Below the pieces are notes generated by a model. That model made no database searches, was not told where the DNA came from, and saw only the letters and a program-made list of their open reading frames with translations. 36,676 bases of DNA, taken from contig JAOLZA010000024.1 in NCBI GenBank assembly GCA_028343615.1, forward strand, positions 1 to 36,676. Reading direction: 5' to 3'. Below, piece after piece: positions 9,101 through 16,281 of the stretch (its first letter is position 1; every line of letters begins with the position of its first letter). Made by a program: the position numbers and the translations under genes. Source of the DNA: Verrucomicrobiota bacterium (GTDB lineage: Bacteria > Verrucomicrobiota > Verrucomicrobiia > Limisphaerales > UBA1100).

Positions 9101-11633
9101 CCTCTTCGTGAATTGTCTTGAGTTGGGATTGGATGCTCTCCGCCTCACCAGCTTTGCCAAGGTCCTCGGAAAGTTCCTTCACACGTTCATCGATGGATGT
9201 AATCAGCCGATCGGATGCCATGTAGCCGTTAATATCGGTAACATCCTCGAAGGTGCCTAGCTTGTGCTCAATGCTCTTAAGCATGCGCTCGGCAGAAGAC
9301 ACCAAAGCGGTGGCCTTCCGGTTGCGGGTTTCCTCGAGTTGCAGGCGCTTCTGCTCAAAGGCCGCTTCCAGCTCCCCGCGTTTATCATCCAACTGCTCGA
9401 TGTACTCAGGGAAATCTGCGAAGTCGCCGCCGATATCCTCCAGTTGGTTGATAACGTTACTAAAATACTCGTCGCATTTCTCCGGCGAATCGGACATGTC
9501 CAAATAGTTCACCGCTGTTTGGCTCAGCAACAAAATCTGGGCATTAAATTGAGCAGCACCCTCGACGCTCATCAGAGTGCGCGATTTATTCTTAAGCGCT
9601 TCCTTCACCTGATTCACCACCTGATAAATGGCGGTGATAGACTCGATGATGCGGGTTTGTTCTGTGGTGTCATCGATCTGCAAATTGCGCACGATATCGA
9701 TGAGCATCTCGAGATCTTCACCAGCCTGGGTGATTTCAGCGTTCAACTCCTTGGATTCAGCCATTTTCGTGACATCCTCCACCTGGCCCCGCTGTGCATC
9801 CGCACGTTCGCGGTAGGGATCTAGTGCTTCGGGTTGCAGAAGAAATTGCACGCACTTCTGCGAAAGTGTCTCCGCCTGTTCATCCACCTGCGCTAAAAGG
9901 GTGTCCATGACAGCGATATCGACGAAGCGCACCTCCTTCTTAAGGGTGATAATTACCCCACGCATCCGACGCAGTCCACCGAGATTGGCAACGAAATCGT
10001 CTACTGTCCGGAAGTCCGCGCGGAGGACTTGGTTGAATAAAGTTTTAGCGTTCTTTTGGATTTCATTGGTCTTTTCTTTAGCATCGAGTCGAAGCCGCCG
10101 CACTTTATCAAATTCGGCAATGGCCTTATCGGCGGAGCTGCCGATCTCTTTCAGAATTTCTGTTACTCCGCCGCCTTCGCCTGAAGTCAACCACGCGTAT
10201 GAATTGGGGATACTTTCGCAACGACGCGCCACATCCGCGTAAAGATCTGCGTAGGGCGATTCTTTTTGGATGAGAATGAGCACCTCATTGCATTCGGCCA
10301 TCGCGCGCACCACGGATTTATTACCCACTTGGTACAAGAACGAATCGCGGTTGCCGCTCTCAGGTTCATAGCCGGGCTGATAAAAAGGCGATTGGCGAAG
10401 TTGGATGGTATGATGCTTTATAGCCTCTTCCTCGGCACGGAAGCTCACCAGGTTGCCACCGGGGAAGAGCGAAAACCCATGGCAGGTGATACGCTCGGAG
10501 ACTTCCTGCTCGATAAGGCGGTAAGGCATCAGCGCGTAGAGGCCGGTCATACGATTGAAAAAGACGTACAGAAAATCCTCACCGTTGGGAGATTGCACCG
10601 TGCGCTCGAGCACCATCTCACCCAGCTCACCCTCGTAGCGTTTCAGTTCGCCAGTTTGTAGATAGTAGCCATCGGGGAAAATCAACCCTTGCTCCTCGGG
10701 CAACATCACACACGATTGCCCAAGGGTATCCACGCGATGCACAGCCTGCAGTTTTTCGTTAAAAATAAAATAGCGTGTTTCTTTTTCGCGATAGGGCGTC
10801 ATCTTCAGCAAAATCAACGAGCCTTGAATCGCGTACTGGATTTCGGCGTCGCCAATCTTCTGGTTGGCGTCCAACACCTCCTCAGCGTAGATACCCTCGC
10901 CGGAGGCCGTGTTATCCTCCACCTTGATGGTGAGGTCCCCACCCACGCATTCCACAAACACACGGTCTTCAATGGACACGTGTGGATTATCGCCGTGCCG
11001 AACCGCACTGCGTGCGGGAGTTTTCCACTCGAAATTATACTGACCGGGAAAGCCTTGTTGGATATAGTCCGCCGCGCTGCGATCATCCTCGTACACTAAC
11101 TCGCCGTCTTTGTAGAGCCACTTGAATACAGTCAGATCGTCTACCATTCGGCCGGTGCGAAACACCATGTAAAGATGAGTTCCGATAATAGCAAACCGGT
11201 GGAAGGTGGCCGACTGGTCAATCTTAAACAGTCTTGTAAAGGATTCCTTAAAACCCTCATCCTGCAACGAATCCAAAGATCCCTCGTGAAAGGATTGTTC
11301 TTCAGCGTTATATTCAAACACGCTGAACACGTCACTCAATTGCCCCTGTTTAAGCCCGAGGTTGACATTAAAACCGAAGAGGAAACGGTTATTGCCAAGC
11401 TGAATCATGTCGCGCGGTTCGCAGTTGAGCTGCGTGGACACGCGATCCATCTTCAAGAGCTCCAGCTTGCGCGTGCCGAAAACTTCCGCGCGCTGTTCGT
11501 CTAAAACGCCCAACCGCTCTCGCAGCACCTTGCCCTGATCGGTCAGGCGCTGCTTGATGAGATCGTATGCGCCGCCTTCCAGCGCGGTTGATGCGCCTTC
11601 CTCAGGGGTGCCACTGTCAGGAGGTTCCGCCAT
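6132..11633 (-). CDS. Giant AAA+ ATPase of the DUF3686 'DNA repair ATPase' type
   Basis: About 1,833 residues from ATG 11633; a TTG at 11642 would add three and is the numbering used here. Residues 1-490 are beta-rich and propeller-like. Residues about 490-900 are long coiled coils. An AAA+ module follows at roughly 1270-1480, with Walker A PPGYGKTT (K1294), Walker B IYLDD (D1356, D1357; D replaces the usual second E), sensor-1 N1404 in AGNPYT and a likely arginine finger R1422. The tail after 1650 is again coiled coil and acidic. The overall build matches the large ATPases usually labelled DNA repair ATPase (DUF3686), often found next to YqiK-like flotillins; the repair label has little experimental support that I know of. 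Here too it follows a flotillin gene by about 40 bp. Likely a large ring-forming remodelling ATPase working at the membrane with the flotillin (inference). Confidence 0.88.
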   Translation of the reverse strand: MAEPPDSGTPEEGASTALEGGAYDLIKQRLTDQGKVLRERLGVLDEQRAEVFGTRKLELLKMDRVSTQLNCEPRDMIQLGNNRFLFGFNVNLGLKQGQLSDVFSVFEYNAEEQSFHEGSLDSLQDEGFKESFTRLFKIDQSATFHRFAIIGTHLYMVFRTGRMVDDLTVFKWLYKDGELVYEDDRSAADYIQQGFPGQYNFEWKTPARSAVRHGDNPHVSIEDRVFVECVGGDLTIKVEDNTASGEGIYAEEVLDANQKIGDAEIQYAIQGSLILLKMTPYREKETRYFIFNEKLQAVHRVDTLGQSCVMLPEEQGLIFPDGYYLQTGELKRYEGELGEMVLERTVQSPNGEDFLYVFFNRMTGLYALMPYRLIEQEVSERITCHGFSLFPGGNLVSFRAEEEAIKHHTIQLRQSPFYQPGYEPESGNRDSFLYQVGNKSVVRAMAECNEVLILIQKESPYADLYADVARRCESIPNSYAWLTSGEGGGVTEILKEIGSSADKAIAEFDKVRRLRLDAKEKTNEIQKNAKTLFNQVLRADFRTVDDFVANLGGLRRMRGVIITLKKEVRFVDIAVMDTLLAQVDEQAETLSQKCVQFLLQPEALDPYRERADAQRGQVEDVTKMAESKELNAEITQAGEDLEMLIDIVRNLQIDDTTEQTRIIESITAIYQVVNQVKEALKNKSRTLMSVEGAAQFNAQILLLSQTAVNYLDMSDSPEKCDEYFSNVINQLEDIGGDFADFPEYIEQLDDKRGELEAAFEQKRLQLEETRNRKATALVSSAERMLKSIEHKLGTFEDVTDINGYMASDRLITSIDERVKELSEDLGKAGEAESIQSQLKTIHEEAVRQLKDKKELYVDGQNVIQFGKHKFAVNIQPLDLTIVRRGDEQNLHLTGTQYFDPIEDETFLATRAVWDQQVISEDKEVYRAEYLAYLLWQKLEHEGGERLAEVAAMKAADRLKIIQEFMGDRYAEAYTKGIHDQDAGKILAALLNTHAALQLARYHPRVRACGAVYWHHFCPEDTRKLWTAQLEGFAKRNELFPGDPTQREYIAALQELVAGFVKETGLFPEGDAVPAGDYLFYEITNGNDWAVSQEADKLLTEFERHLVKKGSESEFSKAQKPLKANPHSHYQLVRDWVRGFLLSRNGENKYLEEVAALIFCGHHHKQAVVKAATAQAVTGLQGAHDAVQEGSYGFDYLAFQEKLGDFVRESVPRFEQYQELKQKLIEDEKELLRLHEFEPRVLSSFVRNQLVDTVYLPIVGDNLAKQIGVTGEGKRTDLMGLLLLISPPGYGKTTLMEYLANRMGLIFMKINGPALGHEVASLDPEDAPNAGARAEVNKLNLALEMGDNVMIYLDDIQHCNPEFLQKFISLCDAQRKIEGVWRGQPKTYDMRGRRVVVVMAGNPYTESGEKFRIPDMLANRADTYNLGDDMKGREEAFNGSYIENAITSNPVLQPLAKAAQKDIQAFIRMAETGQREGVELEGNYSANETEELLNVLKKLTVLRDVVLNVNQLYIESAGQSDEFRTEPAFKMQGSYRNMNRLAEKVLPIMNEQELMDLVLDHYKGESQTLTTGAEANFLKFKQLIGVMSEEEEARWEDIKKTFGRNQFLQGGDQGDPVSRVVSQLSLFTGGLDSIQGTLKEELSKPRTTKLDLGGMNESIEGLRETIAQHLGGKESLTPAVEGAAPAGGEMNENLTSLRGAFEKYLEQTGAASVDSGKNQLAMAERHQAMMECIEQSNATLAAAITESQSQSQANQIQSALSNVGTLFANYQNSHRELRERLDAAGPSEVVVDVSQEMVDDSDALIQQLLAQLQEVQEQKAVQQHPSAPVEGEEE

Positions 11634-11645
11634 GGAATCCAATCC

Positions 11646-11663
11646 ATCCGGCCGAAGCCGGAT
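11646..11663 (-). promoter_or_regulatory. UUCG-tetraloop hairpin between flotillin and AAA+ genes
   Basis: On the minus strand a perfect 7-bp stem ATCCGGC/GCCGGAT closes a TTCG loop with the favoured C-G closing pair. It lies in the short gap between the flotillin stop and the ATPase ATG, about 12 nt before that ATG. No T-tract follows, so it is not a standard terminator. It may protect the upstream mRNA or tune translation of the ATPase, which would set a flotillin:ATPase ratio. The structure is seen; the role is inferred. Confidence 0.6.
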
Positions 11664-11675
11664 TGGAGAACGGAT

Positions 11676-13883
11676 TTATTTAGCCGCCTTATCGTCCAGC
11701 AACGCGCCGGAAATCATGCTGCCGATGCCGGATTCTTTCACCGCCTTTTGCGCCTGACGAATGATCGATTTCGTACCGCTATCATCGGATTGGCTTACCA
11801 ACTTGGTGAGCAGCGCAGAGATGGTAAGGTTTTTCACGTCCTCACTGGAGACTCCGAGATCTTTCACCCAACCACGCAGCTGGGTTTTGAAATAATCGGG
11901 ATCACCGTTGAAGAAGGTGTTCTTCACGTCGGTGATGGATTGGCTGTTGTTCACCAGATGGTCGACCGATTTGCCGTAGCTCACCGAGCGAACAACCTTC
12001 TCGAAGAAGTCGTTCTCGCCGCCCACGATGTCGATGTTTGCGCTCTTAAGCGCTTCGCCCACGACGCGCGCCTGAGCTTCGGCCACGTCCTTTTGGATTT
12101 GAATCTCGGCCAAATCCACGTCGCGATCCTTGTTGAGTTGCAACCGGAATTCTTCGTGGTCCTGGGAAGCTTTGTTGAAGACCTCGATCGCCTTGGCCAT
12201 TTCCGTTTTGGAGATCGCCTGAGCGAGGCCCATCTTCTCAGTGCCCTGCGCTTCAGCCAATTTCACGGCCTCAATCGCTTCACCTTCGCCCTTGCCTTCC
12301 GCTGCCTTGGCGATACCACTCGCTTCGCCTTGTTTGGCAATCACCGTGGCCTCAGCCTCGCCTTGGGCTTGCTCAGCCTGGGCATCAATTTTCTTAGCTT
12401 CTGCTTTGGCCGTAATCACGCGCGCCTCTGCCAATCCATCGGCACTTCGCATTGCCGCGGTGCCTTCAGCTTCCTGTTGCATCGCGTGGTTGCGTTTCTC
12501 GCTAGCCTTGGCTTCCGCTTCAGCGATGGTGATGACCTCATCAGCCTTCTTCTCTGCAGCTTGTTTGGATGCATCAGCACCAGTAACTTCGAGATACAAA
12601 TCCTTGTCGGCAATTTCTTTTTGGGCCTGATGTAGAGCCTCGGCCTGTTTCACTTCTTCCACAAGGGACGCTTCAGCTTTGGCAGTGGCTTCCACCATGA
12701 GCACACGTTTGGCGCGGTCGGCAGACATATCAGCTTCCACATCCAATCGGCCCTGATGTTGCTGGGTGACTTCTTTTTCCTTGGATTCCAAACCGGCCTT
12801 GCTCTCGGCCACTTCAAAGGCCGCCGCGATGATTTTGGCTTCCTTCTCCTGCTGCATTAGGCCAATACGCCGTAAGCGATCCACCTCGGCTTGTTCGCCG
12901 GACTCCAATTTTTCCTGCTCCAGTCGCAATAAATCCTGATCTTTCGCGTACGTGGCGCTCATGACCACGCGGTCTTGCTCCACTTTACGTTCCTCGATGT
13001 GCTGATTAGCCTCGATCTCCGCCTTCTCGGACACCTCGCGATTCTTATGCACCTCTACCTGCGCCGCTGCGCCTTCGCGGGCCTTGGCTTCATCAACCGC
13101 GCGGGTTTGTTTGGCTAAATCTTCTTCGTTCGTTTTATCCAACTCGCGCTTCTCCATTTCAGCCTTGATATTGTCATTCTTCAACTCAACATCTTTTGCC
13201 TGCGTACGCTTGTTGGTTTGCTCTTCCTTCTCGGCGGTGATGCGGTTGATTTTCTCAATACCCTGCGCGTCGAGCACATTGGTGGGGTCATGATCTTCGC
13301 GGGCGGTTTGCTCCAGATAATCAATTGCCACGTCCTCCAGTTTATAGCCATTCAAATCCTCGCCAATTTCTTTCACAATCATATCCCGGAATGTAGAACG
13401 CTGAATATAGAGCTGGTCAAAATCCATTTGCTTGCCCGCCGCCTTCAAAGCATCGGAAAATTTCGCCTCAAACAAATTGCGCAGCAGTTCAATTTCCGAA
13501 GCGCGCTCACAACCCACTGCCTCGGCCACTTCCTTAATTTTCTCTTCCTCCGGCGCAACACGCACATAAAATGCCACCTCAATGTCCGCCCGAATGTTGT
13601 CCTGACAAATCAACCCGTCCTTGCCCTTCCGTGCCACCTCCAGCTTTTTCACCTGAATATCCATGATATCCCAGCGATTCAGGAAAGGGTAACGGAACAT
13701 CCAATCCTTAGTGACTTGCAGACCACCAAATCCCGTACGCACACCAGCTTCACCAGCCCGCACTTTTTTGAGGCAGAACACCGCAAGAAAGAGTCCTAAG
13801 AATAACAGACCAACAACAGAGCCAATAATAATTGCTGCTGTGGTAAAAATTTCGCCAAAAAAAACAGGAACAGGTTCAATCAT
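11676..13883 (-). CDS. YqiK-type flotillin (SPFH/band-7 membrane scaffold)
   Basis: A 735-residue protein with one N-terminal membrane segment (about 17-38), an SPFH/band-7 domain (about 40-200; VRTGFGG, ARKGKDGLICQDNIRADIEV, EIGEDLNGYKLEDVAIDYLEQ), a very long Glu/Lys/Ala-rich flotillin coiled coil (about 205-600) and a helical C-terminal region. Flotillins form large membrane cages or microdomains, and YqiK is the E. coli homologue type. GGAG at 13890-13893, six bases from the ATG, fixes the start at MIEP. It is first in a two-gene operon with the giant AAA+ ATPase. Its first 192 codons and whole upstream region are duplicated at 15495-16281. Expected to sit in the inner membrane with most of the chain in the cytoplasm or periplasm depending on topology, which I cannot settle. 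Confidence 0.92.
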   Translation of the reverse strand: MIEPVPVFFGEIFTTAAIIIGSVVGLLFLGLFLAVFCLKKVRAGEAGVRTGFGGLQVTKDWMFRYPFLNRWDIMDIQVKKLEVARKGKDGLICQDNIRADIEVAFYVRVAPEEEKIKEVAEAVGCERASEIELLRNLFEAKFSDALKAAGKQMDFDQLYIQRSTFRDMIVKEIGEDLNGYKLEDVAIDYLEQTAREDHDPTNVLDAQGIEKINRITAEKEEQTNKRTQAKDVELKNDNIKAEMEKRELDKTNEEDLAKQTRAVDEAKAREGAAAQVEVHKNREVSEKAEIEANQHIEERKVEQDRVVMSATYAKDQDLLRLEQEKLESGEQAEVDRLRRIGLMQQEKEAKIIAAAFEVAESKAGLESKEKEVTQQHQGRLDVEADMSADRAKRVLMVEATAKAEASLVEEVKQAEALHQAQKEIADKDLYLEVTGADASKQAAEKKADEVITIAEAEAKASEKRNHAMQQEAEGTAAMRSADGLAEARVITAKAEAKKIDAQAEQAQGEAEATVIAKQGEASGIAKAAEGKGEGEAIEAVKLAEAQGTEKMGLAQAISKTEMAKAIEVFNKASQDHEEFRLQLNKDRDVDLAEIQIQKDVAEAQARVVGEALKSANIDIVGGENDFFEKVVRSVSYGKSVDHLVNNSQSITDVKNTFFNGDPDYFKTQLRGWVKDLGVSSEDVKNLTISALLTKLVSQSDDSGTKSIIRQAQKAVKESGIGSMISGALLDDKAAK

Positions 13884-14103
13884 AATTTTCTCCGAAACAG
13901 TTGAATAGTTAATTGTACAAACATGTCATGACACAGGACACCGTACGCGTTGGGAACCACTCCAATAGGAGCAATTTGTGGTGTCGGGAAGACTTTACAC
14001 GAAACACACAAAGTCGCGCCACTATAATTTTTAAGAAAGTTTATAATCATAATTCCCCGATAAACCAGTGGTGCTGCGGGCTCGGATGAGATAAAACCCC
14101 TCT
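13308..14103. repeat. Duplicated block, copy A: flotillin 5' end plus 220-bp divergent promoter
   Basis: This block matches 15495-16281 in the same orientation. It covers codons 1-192 of the flotillin (about 70% amino-acid identity by eye over the SPFH domain) and the 220-bp upstream region. The first 90 bp upstream are clearly alignable (shared AATTTTCTCC, ACACAGGACACC, GTTGGGA). Copy A belongs to the full-length gene. Confidence 0.85.
13884..14103. promoter_or_regulatory. Divergent promoter region, copy A (flotillin / thioredoxin-PDZ gene)
   Basis: This 220-bp region lies between divergent starts. On the plus strand a TATAAT at 14042-14047 lies 57 bp before the ATG at 14104, and the same arrangement occurs in copy B, which supports it as the -10 box of the plus-strand gene. 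No convincing -35 is visible. The flotillin-proximal 90 bp are conserved between copies and probably hold the flotillin promoter and ribosome-binding site (GGAG 13890-13893). Confidence 0.5.
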
Positions 14104-15411
14104 ATGAAGACCACGCTGCTTGCCCTTACCCTGCTGACCGCACTCGCTGCCGATGCCGCCGATCCGCCTTCGTTACTAAACCGATTGAAGGACGAACATG
14201 CCCGTGGGCAAAAACAATGGATCTATAACGATTATCAAAAGGCTGTGGCCATGGCCAAGGCCACGGGCAAACCGATCTTCGTCACCTTCCGCTGTGTGCC
14301 CTGTGAAGCATGCGAGAGCTTTGATGCTGAGGTGGCCAAGAATAATCAACGCATTAAGAATCTGGCCGAGAAGCAATTCATCTCTCTGCGCCTTGTGGAA
14401 ATGAAAGGCGTGGATTTAAGTCAGTTCCAGTTTGACTACGACCTGAGCTGGGCGGCGATGTTCATCAATGCTGATGGAACAGTGTATGGTCGCTACGGCA
14501 CTCAGTCGGCAGCTGGAGCTGATGCGTACAACTCAGTTGAGTCACTCGAAAAAACGATGTATCGGGTTTTAAGCACGCACGCCAATTACTCCACCTACAA
14601 GAAATATCTGACTGACAAACGCGGCAAACCCAAGCCCTACAAAACCGCCCTGCAAATGCCCGGCCTAAGCCGGGAACGTAAGGAAAAATTCCAACTGCTC
14701 ACTGAAAGAAAAAACTGCATCCATTGTCACAACATTCACGATGCAGAAAACAATCAACTCAAGTTGACCGGAAAATGGTCAAACGATGCACTCTGGCGTT
14801 ATCCATTGCCTGACAACATCGGACTAATAATCGACCCCAAGGACGGACTGAAGATTAGTAAAGTGATTGACGCTAGCCCGGCAAACAAGGCCGGACTCAA
14901 GGCCGGCCAATCCATTGGCTACATCAACGATCAACTCATCCTCTCAATCGCCGACATCCAGTGGGTACTACACAATCTTCCCAAGGGCCCCACCCCCATC
15001 AAGATCCGAACCTGGACTGAAAAACGCGAGCGTATCCTCAATATGGATGCGGGTTGGAAAAAAACTGATGTCTCCTGGCGGGGTTCCATGGGAAGTGTGG
15101 GTCCTTTCCTGGGTGTCTGGGCACCAACAGCCACGCATCAAGAACTGAAGAAACTCAACCTCCCCGTCGGAAGAAATGCCCTCAAGGTGAAATGGATCAA
15201 TAAGGGCACCTCTGGCGGCCGTACGGTATTCAAGGCCGGGCTGCGTGAAGGTGATTATATTCTGGCCCTTGAGGGTAAACCATTTGATGAAACCATAACC
15301 CCCCAAAGATTTACCACCCACATAAAGCTAAATCACAAATCAGGCCAAAAGCTAAATGTAACCCTCATGCGTAATAACAAGCGAATCCCGTTCCAATGGC
15401 CCTTGCAATGA
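14104..15411 (+). CDS. Secreted thioredoxin-like / CxxCH / double-PDZ fusion protein
   Basis: A 435-residue protein with a signal peptide (about 1-19). A thioredoxin-like domain (about 38-165) has cysteines C64-V-P-C67 and C70, so a CxxC redox pair in the usual place after a TFR strand. A CIHCH motif (C205-C208-H209) would bind one c-type haem. Two PDZ-like domains follow (about 230-310 with LKISKVIDASPANKAGLKAG, and about 335-435 with REGDYILALEGKPF). Proteins combining thioredoxin and PDZ domains occur in planctomycetes and verrucomicrobia; substrate and partner are unknown. It acts in the periplasm. It is transcribed divergently from the full-length flotillin through a promoter region that is duplicated upstream of the metallophosphoesterase gene. 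Confidence 0.82.
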   Translation: MKTTLLALTLLTALAADAADPPSLLNRLKDEHARGQKQWIYNDYQKAVAMAKATGKPIFVTFRCVPCEACESFDAEVAKNNQRIKNLAEKQFISLRLVEMKGVDLSQFQFDYDLSWAAMFINADGTVYGRYGTQSAAGADAYNSVESLEKTMYRVLSTHANYSTYKKYLTDKRGKPKPYKTALQMPGLSRERKEKFQLLTERKNCIHCHNIHDAENNQLKLTGKWSNDALWRYPLPDNIGLIIDPKDGLKISKVIDASPANKAGLKAGQSIGYINDQLILSIADIQWVLHNLPKGPTPIKIRTWTEKRERILNMDAGWKKTDVSWRGSMGSVGPFLGVWAPTATHQELKKLNLPVGRNALKVKWINKGTSGGRTVFKAGLREGDYILALEGKPFDETITPQRFTTHIKLNHKSGQKLNVTLMRNNKRIPFQWPLQ

Positions 15412-15412
15412 T

Positions 15413-15442
15413 CACCGCCATTATGACTTATGAAGGCGGGTG
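15413..15442. terminator. Imperfect hairpin between convergent genes
   Basis: CACCGCC (15413-15419) can pair with GGCGGGTG (15435-15442), with one bulged G and a 15-nt loop. It lies just after the stop of the thioredoxin/PDZ gene and 35 bp from the stop of the flotillin-like stub. No T-tract follows, so it may be a weak or Rho-assisted terminator. Confidence 0.3.
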
Positions 15443-15476
15443 CATATACTGTCGTTCTTGAACCTAATCTTTTATC

Positions 15477-16061
15477 CTAGGTACCCTTGTTGGCTTGCTC
15501 TAGATAACTAATCGCCACGTCCTCCAGTAGGTAGCCATTCAAATCCTCGCCAATTTCTCTCGCGATCATTCCACGGAATTTGGAACGATCGGTGTAGAGC
15601 TTGCTGGAATCCATCTGCTTAACCGCCACGTTCAGTGCATCTAAAAATTTGTCCTCAAACATATTCCGCAAAATTTCAAGATCTGCAGCCGCTTCGCAAC
15701 CTACCGTTTCCGCTACTTCCCTGATAGACTCTTCATCTGCTCCAACACGCAGATAAAAGGACACCTCGATATCCACACGAATGTTGTCCTGACAAATCAG
15801 GCAGTCCTTGCCCTTCCGTGCCACATCCAGCTTTTTCACCTGAATTTCCATGGTATCCCAGCGATGCAGGAAGGGGTAACAGAACAGCCAATCCTTAGTG
15901 ATTCGCAGACCACCAAAACCCGTACGCACATCGGCCTCACCTGGTCGCACTCTTTTGAGGCAGAGTACGTTGAAGCCTAAGAATAACAGGCCCACAACAA
16001 TGGCAATAATTAATAATATCAGCGTGCTAAGAAGGCCAAAAAAAGGAACAGGTTCAATCAT
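15477..16061 (-). CDS. Truncated flotillin paralogue: membrane anchor plus SPFH domain only
   Basis: The 194-residue product repeats the first 192 residues of the YqiK-type flotillin: MIEPVP start, one membrane segment (about 12-35) and an SPFH domain ending DVAISYLEQ. Then ANKGT and a stop follow in place of the coiled coil. GGAG at 16068-16071, six bases before the ATG at 16061, matches the parent gene exactly, so this start is preferred over an in-frame ATG four codons upstream. The frame is free of stops and frameshifts at about 70% identity, with conserved SPFH signatures, so it looks selected rather than decaying. It could cap or modulate oligomers of the full flotillin; equally it may be a slowly eroding duplicate. 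Confidence 0.75.
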   Translation of the reverse strand: MIEPVPFFGLLSTLILLIIAIVVGLLFLGFNVLCLKRVRPGEADVRTGFGGLRITKDWLFCYPFLHRWDTMEIQVKKLDVARKGKDCLICQDNIRVDIEVSFYLRVGADEESIREVAETVGCEAAADLEILRNMFEDKFLDALNVAVKQMDSSKLYTDRSKFRGMIAREIGEDLNGYLLEDVAISYLEQANKGT

Positions 16062-16281
16062 AATTTTCTCCATAACAGTTAAATGGTTAACTACATAAAT
16101 ATGTGCGGAACACAGGACACCTCACACGTTGGGAGCCGCTCGAATGGAGCCGATTTTGATGCATAGATATAATTATATAAATCACACGAAAGAGCGGCAA
16201 GACATTCTATTAGAATGTTTATAATTAACTTTGTAAAAAAAACCGGTGGCACTTTGCTTGCGGGGCAGCTAATTTGCATCG
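15495..16281. repeat. Duplicated block, copy B: flotillin 5' end plus 220-bp divergent promoter
   Basis: The partner of 13308-14103, in the same orientation about 2.2 kb away. Homology ends sharply after the SPFH-terminal YLEQ codons. The upstream part is again exactly 220 bp long and ends at the start codon of a divergent secreted-protein gene, although the two divergent genes are unrelated beyond both starting with a signal peptide. Confidence 0.85.
16202..16225 (+). promoter_or_regulatory. Operator-like dyad abutting a TATAAT box (copy B promoter)
   Basis: ACATTCT-ATT-AGAATGT (16202-16218) is a perfect 7-bp dyad ending one base before TATAAT (16220-16225), in the spacer of a plus-strand promoter 57 bp upstream of the metallophosphoesterase ATG. 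Position and symmetry suit a repressor site. The matching stretch in copy A (about 14024-14040) has lost the symmetry, so any such control would apply only to copy B. Confidence 0.45.

Noticed and set aside
11748-12635. Long plus-strand open frame (295 codons) opposite the flotillin
   Set aside because: Mirror of the Ala/Glu/Lys-rich coiled-coil coding strand; Leu/Phe-rich low-complexity product with no recognisable domain.
16062-16073. Start of the flotillin stub four codons upstream
   Set aside because: The GGAG ribosome-binding site would fall inside the coding region; comparison with the parent copy fixes MIEP as the start.
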